This document shows positions 35,769 to 48,673 of a DNA stretch of 64,000 nucleotides, in pieces. How positions within the stretch are numbered: position 1 is the first letter of the stretch; every line of letters begins with the position of its first letter. The notes below the pieces were generated by a model. It made no database searches. It was not told the origin of the DNA and saw only the letters and a program-made list of their open reading frames with translations. Position numbers and translations under genes: made by a program. The DNA lies in assembly GCA_019915135.1 (NCBI GenBank), contig JAHLMK010000002.1:2170001-2234000 (forward strand), written 5' to 3'. This stretch comes from Strobilurus pachycystidiatus. Its lineage: Eukaryota; Basidiomycota; Agaricomycetes; Agaricales; Physalacriaceae.

Positions 35769-36659
35769 ATGCCTGCTCCTCGCATCACCAGCCGAACGCC
35801 TCTGCGCGACTCTATCTTACCTGCCCACCGCCACGCACACTCCCAGTCCTACTCTGCCTCTGTCATGGCTGTTCTCCAGCCTCGGAAACACCGTCACAGA
35901 ACTACCTTCCTCGCCCTCTTCGTCCTCCTCGCCCTCTCCGCGTACATCTTCGTTTTCCATCAACAGGGCTTATCTTCCGCCCTTCCTTTGCGACGAGCAG
36001 AGGTACCTACTCCCCACATGACCCTCGCCTTGCAGGCACTGCGAAACAACCATGCTTTACTGAACAACAAACGGCCGCACGCTGCCATTCACAATCCTCC
36101 CCTCGAACTCCGTGCAGAGCAGGAGCTCGCCGCCGTTTCTAGTTTCCTCGCCAGTCTTCCTCAAAATGTCATCCCTCCCTATGTCGATCCCGCTCGTCCC
36201 ATCGAGCCCGAGCTCGTCGTCGACTTCGATACCCGTAGCCCCCGGGCCGCCGATGAAGTCAATAAAATGGTGGAGGACGTGTGGAATCGCAACCCCGTGT
36301 TCATGTATTCCAAGGTACCTATCTCTCGGCATCGCGTCTCTTGGCCATCTATCTAATCTACATGCCAGATGTATTCTCCTGTCTCTCGCGAAGTGAAAGC
36401 AATGCTTTCAGAACTGCGTCTGGATCCTGCACCAACCATCATAGATGTGGATCTACGAGATGATGCTGAGGTCCTATCAGCTCTGCTTCGCAGAGTCATA
36501 GAGCCAGCCGACGACTTTCCCTTTCTGATCGTCGGTGGACAGTACGTAGGGTCGATGGACACTATCCGCTCTCTACATCAAAGTGGACAGCTGCGAGACA
36601 TGGTCAAGGCCGCGGGTGCCGTGATTGATGGCACAAAAAAGAAACACAAGAGGAAGTGA
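35769..36659 (+). CDS. Membrane-anchored glutaredoxin-like protein lacking active-site cysteines
   Basis: Two exons (35769-36314, 36369-36659) give 278 residues. A basic N-terminus and one hydrophobic helix (TTFLALFVLLALSAYIFVF) make a type II membrane protein, as in the secretory-pathway glutaredoxins Grx6/Grx7 of yeast. The C-terminal 110 residues follow the glutaredoxin fold order: PVFMYSKMYSPVSREVKAML, TIIDVDLRDDAEVL, FPFLIVGGQYVGSMDTIRSL and LRDMVKAAG. The usual CPYC or CSYS active site is SPVS, so both redox cysteines are replaced by Ser. The glutathione-contact regions around FPFLIVGG and GSMDT are kept. It cannot do standard thiol chemistry and may bind glutathione, a metal cluster or a partner instead. 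The first ATG in this frame is 35769; a second at 35864 would also keep the membrane helix. Confidence 0.75.
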
Positions 36660-39600
36660 ACACTTCTTTGAGCGTCTCTTTCACGTTTCTTACGCCATCC
36701 ACGCCACACGCTTTCCATCTCCTCTGTAATCATACACCCATCGTGTACATCTTTTCTAGGTATATGTGGTCTTGAATCAAACATGTACAAAGGCTTAGAC
36801 TTGCATCTACTGTACGAGTATCTAATTCTTGATGGATAGTCCCTCGTAAACCTTTGACAAATTTTCACAGCGCACAATACTGATCTTTGTCCCATGTTGG
36901 ACCGTCGGCCCGATTATGCCCCGATAGAGATTGATCGAGCGTGGGTAACACCGCAGCGCTGCTGTCTGGCTGCTGTATAAGTCCCGCGACTCCCGCCTAG
37001 TGGCGTTACTGCACTTTCCTCTGAGACTTCTTGGGGTCCTAGAGAGAACTATTGAAGACTCACTCACTCCGGACTGTACGGCGTGCGCTAAGGGCGGCAA
37101 GCCAACGTTTCATTTCCAGTTCAAGACCTGCTGAGAATATGGCACTCTTTCTCGGTTCTTGGTAGATTTTGGCTTGCGTAGCAGGATATGAGAGACGCAA
37201 CATGAGCTGTCAAGCAGTGTTATTCATCGTATTCGTGCGAGTTGCGATTGAAGCTCCCGAGAGTCGCCTCAACACCCTGACAATATTAGCACGTAGACAG
37301 CACCGCACCCATGTTTGAGGCGGCGTACACGTTTGTTATTAGAGGTGCTGTAGTGCTCGAAAATCTCTCGATGCCATACCACTCCTTCTTCGACATCCGG
37401 GGATTTCCGTAGCTCGTTCTGTTGCCTGTATCATCGTAAATGAAGATGGCTGAGTAGCCTAAAGATCGAATCGCATTGATTTTGGAAGCACAAAACTGTC
37501 GTTGATTGACCTCCTTGCACGGCGTATTCGTTTGGCTCTTGCTCTCCTTCTGCCTGCCGGACACCGTTACAAATCAAAGGCTCTACTGTATTCAATGTTA
37601 AGGTCTTCATGAGCGTACAGAGTTTCTTGAACCTCCGAGGACGAGAAAGATGTGGCAGGAGTACGGCTGACAGTGCCGCGCGGCGTTAGAATATATGTAA
37701 ATGAGATGGGGAAAGCCTTCTGATACTTTTGGGCGAGTCTGCTGATGGAGTTGACAGGATTTTGTAAAAGGCTATAGCGACTGCCAACATGCTGTTGTCG
37801 GTGCGAGGGATAGTCCGGACAGATTTAGGGATGTCCAGTAAGTACGTAGACGCGCCAGACTTACGACAAGGACCACCTCGGCCTTTCGGAGACAAGAGCG
37901 GAGAAAGAAAGCATATCAGACGCTTTCAAACAAGCCGTTAGTGAGCGTGAATCAATAGACTAAATGAGGTGTTTCAGCGCCTAATGAACAACACTCCGCG
38001 ACAGTCAGACCTTTATGACATTAACACAGGGCGGGGCTACTAAGCGTCGTTCGAGATAGGTAGAATGAATCGCAAAGGGCTGGTAGTACCCAGGACGTTG
38101 GACATACAAGAAAAGCTGCTAGACTTCGCCGAAGATACAGGCTTTAGCAAGATGTACTAGACAGGCGACTTCAAGTCCTACAGTTTGAATGTACGCGGTG
38201 AAGACAGGCCAGTGTCTGAATCATTGAGAGACAAGTAGTCTATGAAAGGTGCCGGTCCGCGTACATATGAGCATAGTATCTCATGATGTGGCGGTGGGAA
38301 GACCAGGCAATTTATGTCATAGCGCGAGGTACGCAAGTAGTATGTATGCGAGGTTGTGACATGGAGCAGACAGTCTTAATGGAGAGCATCCTGATGGTTG
38401 TTGTGCTAGCAGCTTAACAGCATGACAGGGACCGACTTGAGCGTGGATTATCGGCCCCGTAGAATATGTATTCCTCGTTCATGCGGTTGAAAAGGGAAAG
38501 GGCCGAATGTAAGCGGAAGTATTGGGGCCCGCAGTCCAGAGCATTACACTGAAAGTCACAGAGTCTGAAGTGATGCTCGGACCATATCCCTGAAGGAATA
38601 GACAGCGCTTATAAGGATCCTTGACGTGGCGGCGGACGTTGAAGAGCGTCGAGGCATGCGTCGGAAATCGGTCCGACAGGCTCGGCAAGGACGGCATGAT
38701 TGAACTGGGCTCTGTTTTCCACGATCTGAACACGATCAAGACCACGATCACCACACGTCAAAATTACGCCCAACATACAATTATTCCTTCTTGAGAAATA
38801 CTTTGATACGATAGGTATTCAAGGGCCCGGCCATAATAGCGAAGCTGTCAACCCTGGTGGAATCCTTCGAGCGCGGGGTAAAGTGCACGATCTCTGTGCT
38901 TTATTGCAACTCGTTTGTGCATTTCGCCATATACGGCGAGGACCTCAGTTCTGCCTGGTGGACATGGCCTTCCATGTTACTGAATAGGAAGAAGCCTTGT
39001 GTGCCTCGAATCGGAGCTCAAAATATTTTGGACGGAACACGGAGGCATCGTAAGTAACAGAACGCAGCGACCTGCGTCATGCAGGTTATTCTCAGTCCCG
39101 TTTGCCTCAAGTGGAGTTTACGCGAAGTGGCGTATCTGCATGGCATGGTGACTGATGCTTCGAGATATCAAAAGCTATGGTACGTCCATTCGATGCTTCG
39201 TAATTCTCCGGGTGACATCTGAATGCGGTGGCGGGTTTGTCCCTTGCAGACTTATCCCCAAGTTCGATAGATCCACATAATTAGATATCTCACACCTGCA
39301 GGTGGGTCCTCAATTCCTCGGCTGGCTCGTTGTTGCGGTGTTTTACGGCCCTCATCGAAGCTACAGACAACGAGGAGGCATCACATAAATTCGATTAGGA
39401 GAAAGGGCATGCCCTTACAACGTAGGTGAACTGCCTATTCGGCTGAGCAGCATTCCATTGACCGGCCATCTTTCGCGTTAATGTGATCGCCGTCGCTCCA
39501 GACAGAACGGAGAGCTGTTATATGTTGCCCAAAATCAGGCTGCTTCACGAGGTACCAACTTTCAATTCTCCTACAGATGAATGCAGATGAATGAGGCAGA

Positions 39601-40152
39601 TGGCTCTCGTGCAAAACCTGACCTCCGGCCTTCCATCTGTGACAACACAGGCACGATGTGTTGCATACTGCACCCGCTTCGAAGAACTTTGTCCTCTATG
39701 ACCGGACTACTCACACCACTGTTACGGAGGCACGGTCTTCCACGCCTTTCGACTCGTTGAATTTGAACCTAATGTAAGTTCAATTCACCTTCACACCGAT
39801 CTAGGCCTCGAGGTCAGTCTCGAGTGCAGTGTTACAAGTTCTGAATCTGATCTGAGGGACAGGCTGCACTTTTAAACACACGTCGAGCTATACAGAGGTC
39901 TCGGTTCAGTCATTTCCATTCCAGACGTGTACGTGACAAGGTACGAATATCCTCCCTGGCTGATAACAAGTTCCTAAAACCCTATTAGTGAACTTCATTT
40001 TCAGATCGCTCTTAATCAGTGCCGTAAATGAGCCCCATCTGTCATATGCCATCTCGTATAGGTTGTGCTTTTGGGATAAAACAGAATCCACTCTCCCTAC
40101 ACTACTACCCTTACGCCCCGCACACCTCCGACCCTCAGTCACTCATCCTGTC
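36660..40152. other. Long gene-free stretch upstream of the WOPR regulator
   Basis: About 3.5 kb, the longest region without a supported gene. Frames are short (under 95 residues) on both strands and none shows a domain. A small tandem duplication (CAGATGAATG twice) lies near 39572-39600. It may be an extended regulatory region or decayed sequence. Confidence 0.5.
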
Positions 40153-41384
40153 ATGCCACAAAGATCAACTTGCTCTGGACTTCGCATTCGGACCCCATCT
40201 GACGCCCGGACTGTCTTTCACGCTGTGGCCGTGAATGTCCTGCCCATGATTACTCGGCGCCTCGATAGCGACGAGAGGAATTTAATCTCACCGGGTAACG
40301 TTTATGTTTGGGAGGAACGTGGAGCCAGCACCGAATCGACTGGGGTAAGGTTATGGTAGCTTTCTCGTCGGACTCAAGAATTCTGATACTCGCTTCACAG
40401 ACTGGCATCGAGCGGTGGACAGACGGTTGGTTCCAGACACCTCCCCACGGCGCTCAGCGCTAATGTACGATCTTGTTAGGTATTCGGTGGGGTCCCTCTC
40501 GAGTGCGAGACGTAAGTTTCTGAATACTAGCTCTCGGTTTATCTTTTACGCACGCGCTGCCCCCAGGGATTTTTGTTCTATCAAGAAAAGCAAGATGAGA
40601 GTTTCTTGTATTCAGCAAATGCCTTTCGTCCCACCAACTCGCAAGTCCTTTCCATTTGGGATCATACGGTCGATTGTTGACTACGGCACAGGTCTCGAAA
40701 TGAAGTGGCTCGCACTATCCTCACAAAACAGACGTACACAGTGAATGTCAACCTGACTGGCGCCACAGGTAATACTCGCAAGTGGCACCTCAGTGAGTCT
40801 GTTCATATTGAATCTTCCCTGTACTCACACCATTTTGCGCAGTTGCATACTTTACGGACGCCGCATTGGATGGCCTTCGCACTATCGACCAAGTCACAGA
40901 GCTGGCGAATCTGACTGTCCCGCACGAAAAATACCAGACTGCCAGGGCGGTCAAAGGACGCCCAGAGCACATTTTCAATGCCCCTCCCTCAAGTAGTGGT
41001 GCTTACAATCGCTTGGAGTATGTGCCATACCGGCCGCGACCGTCCCCGCCTACGACAGCCTCTTCGTCGTTGCCATCTTCTTCGAGTCCGCGTTTCCGCC
41101 GTATTGCATCTCCTGCACCATCGACCTCTCAGCCGCAGCAATCGTACCAGTCCTACTCGCAGCAGCAGCAGCCCACTGGCAGCCAAGCCTACCCACCACA
41201 GCAATCCAACCAGTCTGAATCCTACTCCCTCTCTCAGACCAAAACCCAATCATCGGTCCCTGTCCGTGCACCAGTACCGTCTTTGGTGCCACTTGCGTAT
41301 CTGAGTGGAGTTTCACGTCCGCGTCGCTCGCCCGAGGACGACAGAGCATTGCAGAAGTTTCAGACTCCAACTCGACACCACTGA
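40153..41384 (+). CDS. WOPR-domain (Gti1/Pac2) transcriptional regulator
   Basis: Six exons (40153-40344, 40401-40425, 40480-40511, 40567-40607, 40692-40792, 40843-41384) give 310 residues. The first WOPR half reads TPSDARTVFHAVAVNVLPMI, then ISPGNVYVWEE, ERWTDGIRWGPSRVRDGFLF. The second half reads LTKQTYTVNV, TRKWHLIAYFTDAALDGLRT and VTELANLTVPHEKYQTARAV. This is the two-part DNA-binding fold of Wor1, Ryp1, Mit1 and Pac2, which control morphological switching and development in fungi. The tail is Ser/Pro/Gln-rich (SYQSYSQQQQ) and probably an activation region. The spacer between the two halves is short, and the 84-nt intron after DESFL is the weakest junction. It is expected to be a nuclear DNA-binding protein. 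Confidence 0.85.
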
Positions 41385-41656
41385 TCACCTATTCAGAGCA
41401 CCTGCAAAGTCGAAATCAGATAGCTTGTAATTGTACAGAAAAGGGACGTTGGAATTGACTTGCTATTTATCTGACACTAGGATTCCCTTTTCTTCGGGAC
41501 ATGGCTTAGTCCGAATATACATGATACAATCCTGCAACTTCAAGCGCGGACGATAGTATTAGTATTACGTAGGCTCTTTTGCAGTCCATTGTAAAGAAAT
41601 ACTACCACGCCCGATGGCGCTTGACGTACGAGTGTTCTAATCCCGGCAGCCTCTTC

Positions 41657-42814
41657 TCAATCCTTCTTCGCATTGACGGCTCCTCCCAGCAACGTACTCG
41701 GCAGCTCCTGCTCACCGGCAGTCACAAGAAGCGACACCGCACCAACAGCGACCAGGATAATGACCAGAACCGTGCCAGTAAGCAGGACGAAAGGTCTTTA
41801 GATCATGTCAAATGGATGAAGAGGATTGTTCGTTGGCTTGACACTCACCCGCTCACGTCTTTCCTTTCGCAGCTCTCGCCCACCCAGTATTCGGTCTTCA
41901 CCTTGGATCCTTCGCCGGTTTTCGTTGCACCGCAAGTGCAGACGAAGCACGTCTTGTCAGCCTTAGTAGCCTGGACGCACTGTCCGCGGCCAGAGCAGGA
42001 GGATGTCAGGTCGCTGCAAGCTTCCGCGCTCTCGAAGCAAGTGGAAACGGAACCAATGGGCTCTTGGGGTGGTGCATGATCAGGGGGTAAAGGTGACTGG
42101 GACTGCAGAGCACTCGACTGGCGTTTGGAATAGTGAACGGTCGGTGGTGGGGTGTAAGAAAGGACGGCAAGCTGGACATCCTGTTCCATCACGCGTTCGA
42201 TGAAATTGCGTATGGTCGACGCAGCCTCAGCGAACTCATTACTAGTAGCCCCGTAGGTTTTGCGGACAGAAGCGAGGCTAGAGAGATCAACGGTTGAGAA
42301 TTCGGAGTCCTCCGCCTCGTTCAATAATGTGCTCAGGTGTTGGAGGTTGTTGAGATGAGCAAGGGATGGACTGCCTTCGTAGACGGAAGCATGGGCGTGC
42401 TTTGCGCGGCTGAGGTACGTGGATATGACAGAATACAGGGAAGAGACTGGCGGCGATGTTACTTTGAAGGACGGTTTGAAGGCATTTGGTAGAATGGCTA
42501 TCACGAAGGTGAATCCCGACACGAATCCTTCGATTGCAATACAACTGACCTTCGGCATCACCCTCTTCCACTGTGAGGAGTATAGAGCTCTTAAATCCCT
42601 GGCCGACAAAGCCCAGCTCCTCGCTGCTGCCTCCTGAAATGTCGCGGAATGGCTCGAATGATTCCAGGCCAAGATGCTGGGACAACACAGCACTTGCGTC
42701 GGCTGGCGACAGCGTCGAGCGCGCAGTGGTCCTTGGAGGATTGAGATAGACTTGTATACCGAGTGCTGGTTGCAGAGCCGTGAGCAGCAGGCCGCAAGAA
42801 AGGAGGCCTAGCAT
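41657..42814 (-). CDS. Vps3844/DUF3844-type vacuolar sorting membrane protein
   Basis: Three exons (42814-42550, 42497-41849, 41795-41657) give 350 residues. A signal peptide (LGLLSCGLLLTALQPALG) is followed by a luminal part with ISGGSSEELGFVG. A compact Cys-rich module follows: STCFESAEACSDLTSSCSGR, then GQCVQA, CFVCTCGAT and GESCERKDV, an EGF-like pattern typical of the DUF3844/Vps3844 family. A single membrane helix (VLLTGTVLVIILVAVGAVSLL) and a short tail ending NAKKD complete a type I topology. The family is associated with ER-to-vacuole protein sorting in fungi. It is divergent from an F-box gene with only 158 bp between start codons. Confidence 0.82.
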
Positions 42815-42972
42815 CGTGGTGAGTGTAGGGAGGAAGATATTTGGCGCTGCTTGAAGCCTTGAATCCCGCTCACATGTCCACATTAGGCCGTCCGCATTAG
42901 GAAAGGTCCGCATCAGGAAGCGCGTCATGTATTGCCACTTGCAAACGCTCATTCTTTTGTTCTTTGACCGCC

Positions 42973-44404
42973 ATGCAGGCTGTTCGCAACGCCATCCTAC
43001 GCATTATCTGCCCGTTTGAATGGTAGCAACTGCGCATTCCTCCTAATCCTTACTCACAATCGAGCTAGCGCATTCAATTCCCTCATTGGGAAGAATCCGA
43101 CCGAATACAAGAAGCCTTTGCCACAGTTGCCACCCGAGATATGGCTTGAGATTTTCCAGTTTGCGACGTACATGCACAGATTCCACCATCTAGCTCCGCT
43201 GGATCCTTTCATAACTAGTCGCCCCTCGAATAACGTCATGGGCCCGAATACACCGTATCTCGCTCAGCGAACCAAGGCCTCTCTTGTCCTCGTCTGCCGT
43301 TTCTGGCACCAGATCGCTGTACCTCTGCTCTATGAGCACATCGTAGTACCCAGTCCGCCGCGCGCCGCCATCATTCTACAAGCACTCGAGAACCACATCT
43401 CCATTTCGCCCTTCGGCCGTGTCTCGGAATACGGTCTATGCGTTCGCCATCTCGAGGTTCTCACCCATGCGCGTAACGCGCACACTCTTCCCTATCTGCA
43501 AACGCTCTTTCGCATATGTCAACTCTGCCCACGTCTACGCATTTTGAGTGGCACATGGAAGCATACGCTCCCTCGAGAGTTCCTCCGAGGCATCACGCGC
43601 CTTTACGGCTCATCCCTCCAGGAGCTTTATTGGCAAGACAACAAGGACCAGAGCCTTTTATGTGCAGTTCAATTATCATCCTTCCAAACCCTTCGCGTCC
43701 TTGACCTCCGGAACTGTACTGGAAGTGATGCAACTCCGACAAGCGACTCCGCACACCCTTCCACGCTTCCCCTTCTAGAGCATATAGTGTTATCCTCCAG
43801 CCATGCCAGCATTTCTGCTGCATCGGCATTATCCCTTCCCTCTTTGCGTACCTTGACCCTCAAGCCATGCGACGTAGGCTACTTCGCGTCCAAAGATACC
43901 TTTGAGCGGTTCCTCTTGAATCATGGTCCATCCCTGACCACTGTCGACCTTCCTTCCTTTACCGGGATTGATTCAGAGCCCATTTTTCGCTCTCCCCAGC
44001 CCTCTGGTCTCAAGCACAACGTCAAACCCGATATCTTTCTCGCACCCGATATGTGCCCGAATTTGCGGACATTGACCTTCACGGCGCACGCGCCCGTCAT
44101 TTCGATTGACAAGCCCCATACTTCGCTCCGCCGTATAGGTCTGCGCGATATCACGTCCACCGGTCTCTACCCCGATGTAAATTCGATAACCAAGTCGCAC
44201 CTCTTGTCGATCAAGAGGTCTATGTTTCCCCGGTTGGAAACGTTGCGAACCGTGGGTTTCTCGGTGGAATCAGACTCGGATATGCTGGCAGAGGACGTGT
44301 TCATTTGGTGGACAGAGCACTTCGAAATGGATGGAATCGATTTCCAAGATGGCGCAGGTGTGGTTTGGGTTTACGATGAAGAAGTCAAAGTGGCGGACAG
44401 TTAG
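42973..44404 (+). CDS. F-box-like protein
   Basis: Two exons (42973-43022 and 43069-44404) give 461 residues. The first exon supplies the only good ATG and is joined in phase (FECAFNSLIGK). An F-box-like motif starts at about residue 37 (LPQLPPEIWLEIFQFATYMH) and continues after an insertion as ASLVLVCRFWHQIAVPLLYE. The rest is leucine-rich (LRVLDLRNCTG, LPSLRTLTLKPC), consistent with an irregular LRR fold. This is the common basidiomycete F-box type with a long insert between the two halves. The substrate is unknown. Confidence 0.78.
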
Positions 44405-45637
44405 TATGGACTATCGGATATCCTCATTCACTCAACTCATCACGAACTTGACACTCAGCACGCACTGTTCATTTCTTTAGTTATACTATAAATCATGACA
44501 CGGAAGCTTAACAGATACATAATCATACCACCAGTAGCCATTGCTGCCAATCTTCATTGTGCAATTGATTGCTTGCGCCCGAAAGACGGAGTTCGGTGTC
44601 CCTCAAATGGGGAAGACATACTATGTGGTTCTCGAGTACGAACAGGATTTAGGATGAGAGGTCGATTCGCCCTGGAGCATAGAGAAATCTAAACATTGAG
44701 AGCCTTCAGGACAGTAGTTGAAGAATGATGCGCCAGTCTGCCCCGCCACCGCTTTCAAAGGTGAAGACCACAGGGAGCCAAACGTCGACGGTCTAGATAG
44801 AGAATAGTACCACTGTCAGACGACACAATTCCAACTCTGACCGTAAGTCACCTCTACTCTGTAATACTAAATGTCTGAAGCCCCCGATGTCTTCGCGCGT
44901 CGAGTACGTGAAGATTTAATCGAATGGTCGGAGATCCCAGGCAGTGAGAAAAGAGCATTGCCTGTCATATCACTGGCTCACACAGGAACATTCCGATTGG
45001 TGTAACCTTCGAGCAAACCTCAAGTGTTCTGGCCAGAGAAAGGAAAGCGTAAGGCTGCTACCGGGCCGGCTTTCGAGGGAAGTCGGTCGGGTGAGCGTCA
45101 GGTGCGCATGCTTTGAACACTGGCGATGTCAAACATTCCACAGAATCGACGCAAAAGCACCCAGGATCCCAGACTCGTTCTCTTTGAGCCAAATTGCTTG
45201 GCTCAATCATCATCGTCGTTCCGCGGCTGCCGGGGTCAGTCAAAACCCGTCGGTAGAAGAATGGAAAGCGCGTTCGCATTGGCGCGGCGGAGAGCGCGCT
45301 ATGTCGCAGCGTGGGAAGTAAGTGCCGAAGCACCGATCGCCAGGGAGTCGTGTTCCGAGAATACCGAACATCACGGCCAAGGAGTTAGCATACGGTCGGC
45401 CAAGTTTCATGTTCTTGATCTCTGACATGTTCAAGTTGAACGTTGAACACCGAGAGCAGTGAGCGCCGCGGCTGAGCGAGACAGCTTCCATGCCGGCAAG
45501 GACCTCGGGAATCATATACAGTATGTAATGCATGCAGAGAAATGATTAAAACGTCCTTTCTGACACCGAACATCATCAGGTTTTTTGTCGCCTCCTTCCA
45601 CCGCACGTCGGCCCTCAATCGATTGGCTGAGACTACC
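44405..45637. other. Intergenic, upstream of Zn2Cys6 regulator B
   Basis: About 1.2 kb. The last 200 bp before the regulator match the region upstream of regulator C (shared stretches such as CATGCCGGCAA and AATGCATGC), so the promoter was copied with the gene. No separate gene is seen. Confidence 0.55.
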
Positions 45638-48554
45638 ATGTCGACTTTAGGTACATTCCGAGAAAAGCCCAAGAGAACCCGCCGATCTTGTGATCTTTGC
45701 AAGGCGAAGAAAGTTCGATGTAATTTTGTGTCAAGTTGTCACCCGACCGCTACCTCATTGAACTACAGGCGATAGCAATGACATGCCCGGAAACGTATGC
45801 ACCAACTGTGTTCATGCCAAAACGCAGTGTACCCACGTTGAAGCAACCAAGGTAAGTTGCCTAGAGTATTCGACCTTTCAGACAGTTTGGCTGATTATCC
45901 AGTCTCTCGGCTCCTCGAGGGGGTGCGCTTCTTCATGGCCTATTGCTCGTCTATCGTTCTCAAACCACATATTAACAGCTATGTTGAGAGCCTGGAAAGA
46001 CGTTTGGCGAAACTCGAAGAGGCATTCAAACGGGCGAGTTCTCATCGCTTCCGATTTTCTTTTACCACTAAGTCCTTGCCCTACATAGCTACTTCCGGAT
46101 GTGGACCTGACGGAAATACTCAGCGAAGAAGGGAGTGGATATTCCAGTTCATCATTGCGAAGAAGCGAAGATATCCCACTGTCCAAAGTCACAAGGAACG
46201 ACGCTGACGCTGTGTCCGAGCTGAGCCGCGACATAAATAGGCTCATGTTGACCAACACTAAGTATTCAACTTATAAATGCTTCTTTGGCAGGTCTTGGTA
46301 CGTCCGTGTAATGTAGCTCATACCGTCTCTCATAAACATGACAGTGGTCTATATCTTGTCCGAGCTGTGCTCGCCCAGAGAAGTCTCACAAATTCTATTC
46401 CTCCGCCTGGACCGCATGAACCTCCGTTCCCCAATAAACGCTACGAATTCTGGACGGAAGCGCGGGCATGTCGTGATATTTTGATTACTCAGACCAGGGA
46501 ACTCACTATCCTCCAGTCTTCTCCAGCTGTACCTCCAGATTACTTTTTCCCTCCGGAGGATACTCTGGCGTCGTTGGTTGATCTTTACTTTACTCATCAC
46601 AATCAGTTTTTGCCGTTGTTGCATCGCCCGGCCTTCCAACAAGGGATAGATCGTGGTCGTCATCTTGAAGATCACACATTTGGTGCAACTGTGCTCCTTG
46701 TGTGTGCTCTGGGAGCGCGGATGTCGGACAGTCATATAGGTGCTTCCTCAGAACGCGCCCACAATGGATGGACGTGGTTCTCCCAAGTCGATGTCATGCA
46801 AATTGCGATAGATTGCGACATTTCGCTTTACGAGACCCAGATTTACATCGTAAGTGGCGTATTTCAATGTCTCATTGATCAGTCGATAGATCTGCTCACT
46901 TAGCTCGCCATACTTTACGATCAAACTATCGGATTCGCTAGTACTGCTTGGACACGGACCGGCTTTGCCATGCGGCGTTTGTTGGATATCGGTGTTCATC
47001 TACGGGACAATGCAGCTCCTTGTGCAACCCATGAGCTATGGAAGCGTGCTTTCTGGTACGCGACTCAATAATCAAGTGGCTTCAGGACTGATTCACGTCA
47101 GACAGGGTGCTCTACTATCTCGATATTTCTCTAGGAACGCTATACGGGAGGCCATTCATTCTGCGATACGAAGAGTGGGTCTTTGCGTCATTTTTGGATT
47201 GACCAGATCCCTCACAATTAGAATAGCTCTGATGTCGACTTTCCGATTGAGTGTGACGACGAGTACTGGGACTGCTCTACCGATCCGTCCATCAATTTCA
47301 AGCAGCCCGCCGGAAAACCATCTCGCATAAGCCAGTTTGTGGAGCTTGTACGGTTGATGAACATATTGGTCTACGTGAGAAACACCATTGTAAGTGTTCT
47401 TACAATGCCGCGGTAGCACTTCTGATTCTGCTAGTATTCCATGCGAGGCCCTCTTCGTCTGTGCGAGGGACAGAGGGAACCTACCGAAGAACAAGTTCTG
47501 GTTTCGTTCGATTCCGTCATGAACAAGTGGCTCGAGTCGGTACCTATTCACTGTCCGTCCGCCTTCTTTTCAGTATCACCGAGCTCACGCTCATGTTAAC
47601 CTATCAGTGAGGTGGGACGTCGACAAGCTTGATCGGAGCGGCTTCTTCCACCAATCCGCCTTCCTCCACATCACTTATCACTATATTCGCGTGATGATCC
47701 ATCGTCCATTCATACCGACGCCATCCTCAAGACAAGTTATGCGCGGTCTATCTGTCGTTGTTTGCACGACCTCTGCAAGATCGGCTCTCGCTGTTGTTCA
47801 GGCCATGAACACGCGTGGGTACATCTACAACTTCAATATTCTGGTTTGTCTTGATATTCCGTATCTCAGTTCCGCGCCAACTGACACACCAATGAAGGCA
47901 ATGATTGAGACATGTTCACTGGTATTGTTATTGGATGCATGGCGTCATATTGACTGTAAACAGAACGCCGCACAGTCGAAAACCTTGAAGCAAACACATT
48001 CTACCCTCACTATGCTGAATGCGATGGAAGACAAGTAGATGGGTTCCGTTGTCCCTCAGTGCCCTCCATTCTGACACCCTTCCAGAATTGACGCGGCCGG
48101 CGCTATGTGGTAAACCCCCTCTTTATCTTTGTCACTCGAATCTCAAATCGTGATGAGGGATACACTGTCTGAGCTGACCAGAGTTCCGCAATCATTGCCA
48201 GAACACCCGCCGTCCAACAAGAAGCGGGCGCGCTCTCGTTCACCTTCCGGAGGTCGACCATCGACATCGAGCTTCTTCACGCAATCGCCATCGCTTTCCT
48301 TGAACGCATCAGCGGACATGGATGTTCAGCCAATGCTCACGATGAGTCCGATTACGACCACACCTCAGCCGCAATATTTCCAGCCTCACGACTTCGAGTA
48401 TCTTAACTCAGACCAGTGGGTATTGGATTCGAACAGTGCGGCATTCCCAGTGAGCGAGAGTCTCCGACACTTCGAAGTCGCTCAAGGAGTCTGGGATGCC
48501 TGGACCAGGGAAAAGTTTGTGATCATTACTACTCTGACAGGTTATTTGTTTTGA
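45638..48554 (+). CDS. Zn2Cys6 transcription factor B (fungal_trans domain)
   Basis: Fifteen exons sum to 729 residues. The Zn2Cys6 cluster is complete (RRSCDLCKAKKVRC, then VCTNCVHAKTQCTHV), followed by the linker SLGSSRGYVESLERRLAKLE. The middle homology region includes FLPLLHRPAFQQG, LLVCALGARMSD, FAMRRLLDIGVHLRD, FPIECDDEYWDCS and SAFLHITYHYIRVMIHRPFI. The Ser/Pro/Gln-rich C-terminus (TQSPSLSLNASAD) is likely an activation region. It is a close duplicate of regulator C, including intron positions and intron sequence. The intron at 46034-46088 starts with GC (CGG|GCGAGT...ATAG). A 54-nt intron at 46473-46526 is open in frame but is needed by comparison with C, whose copy has a different length. 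Targets are unknown. Confidence 0.85.
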
Positions 48555-48673
48555 CAGTGACTTCAGTATACCAGATCTCACGCTGTTTCTCTCGTCCTAA
48601 GAAATCCGACGTTTGTACTGTACCTGTACTATCATCTGCATATGTGTAGCATGTCGACTACTATGTTGATTTA

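Noticed and set aside
37286..37564. Minus-strand frame of 92 codons in the gene-free stretch
   Set aside because: No signal peptide, domain or promoter that I can recognise.
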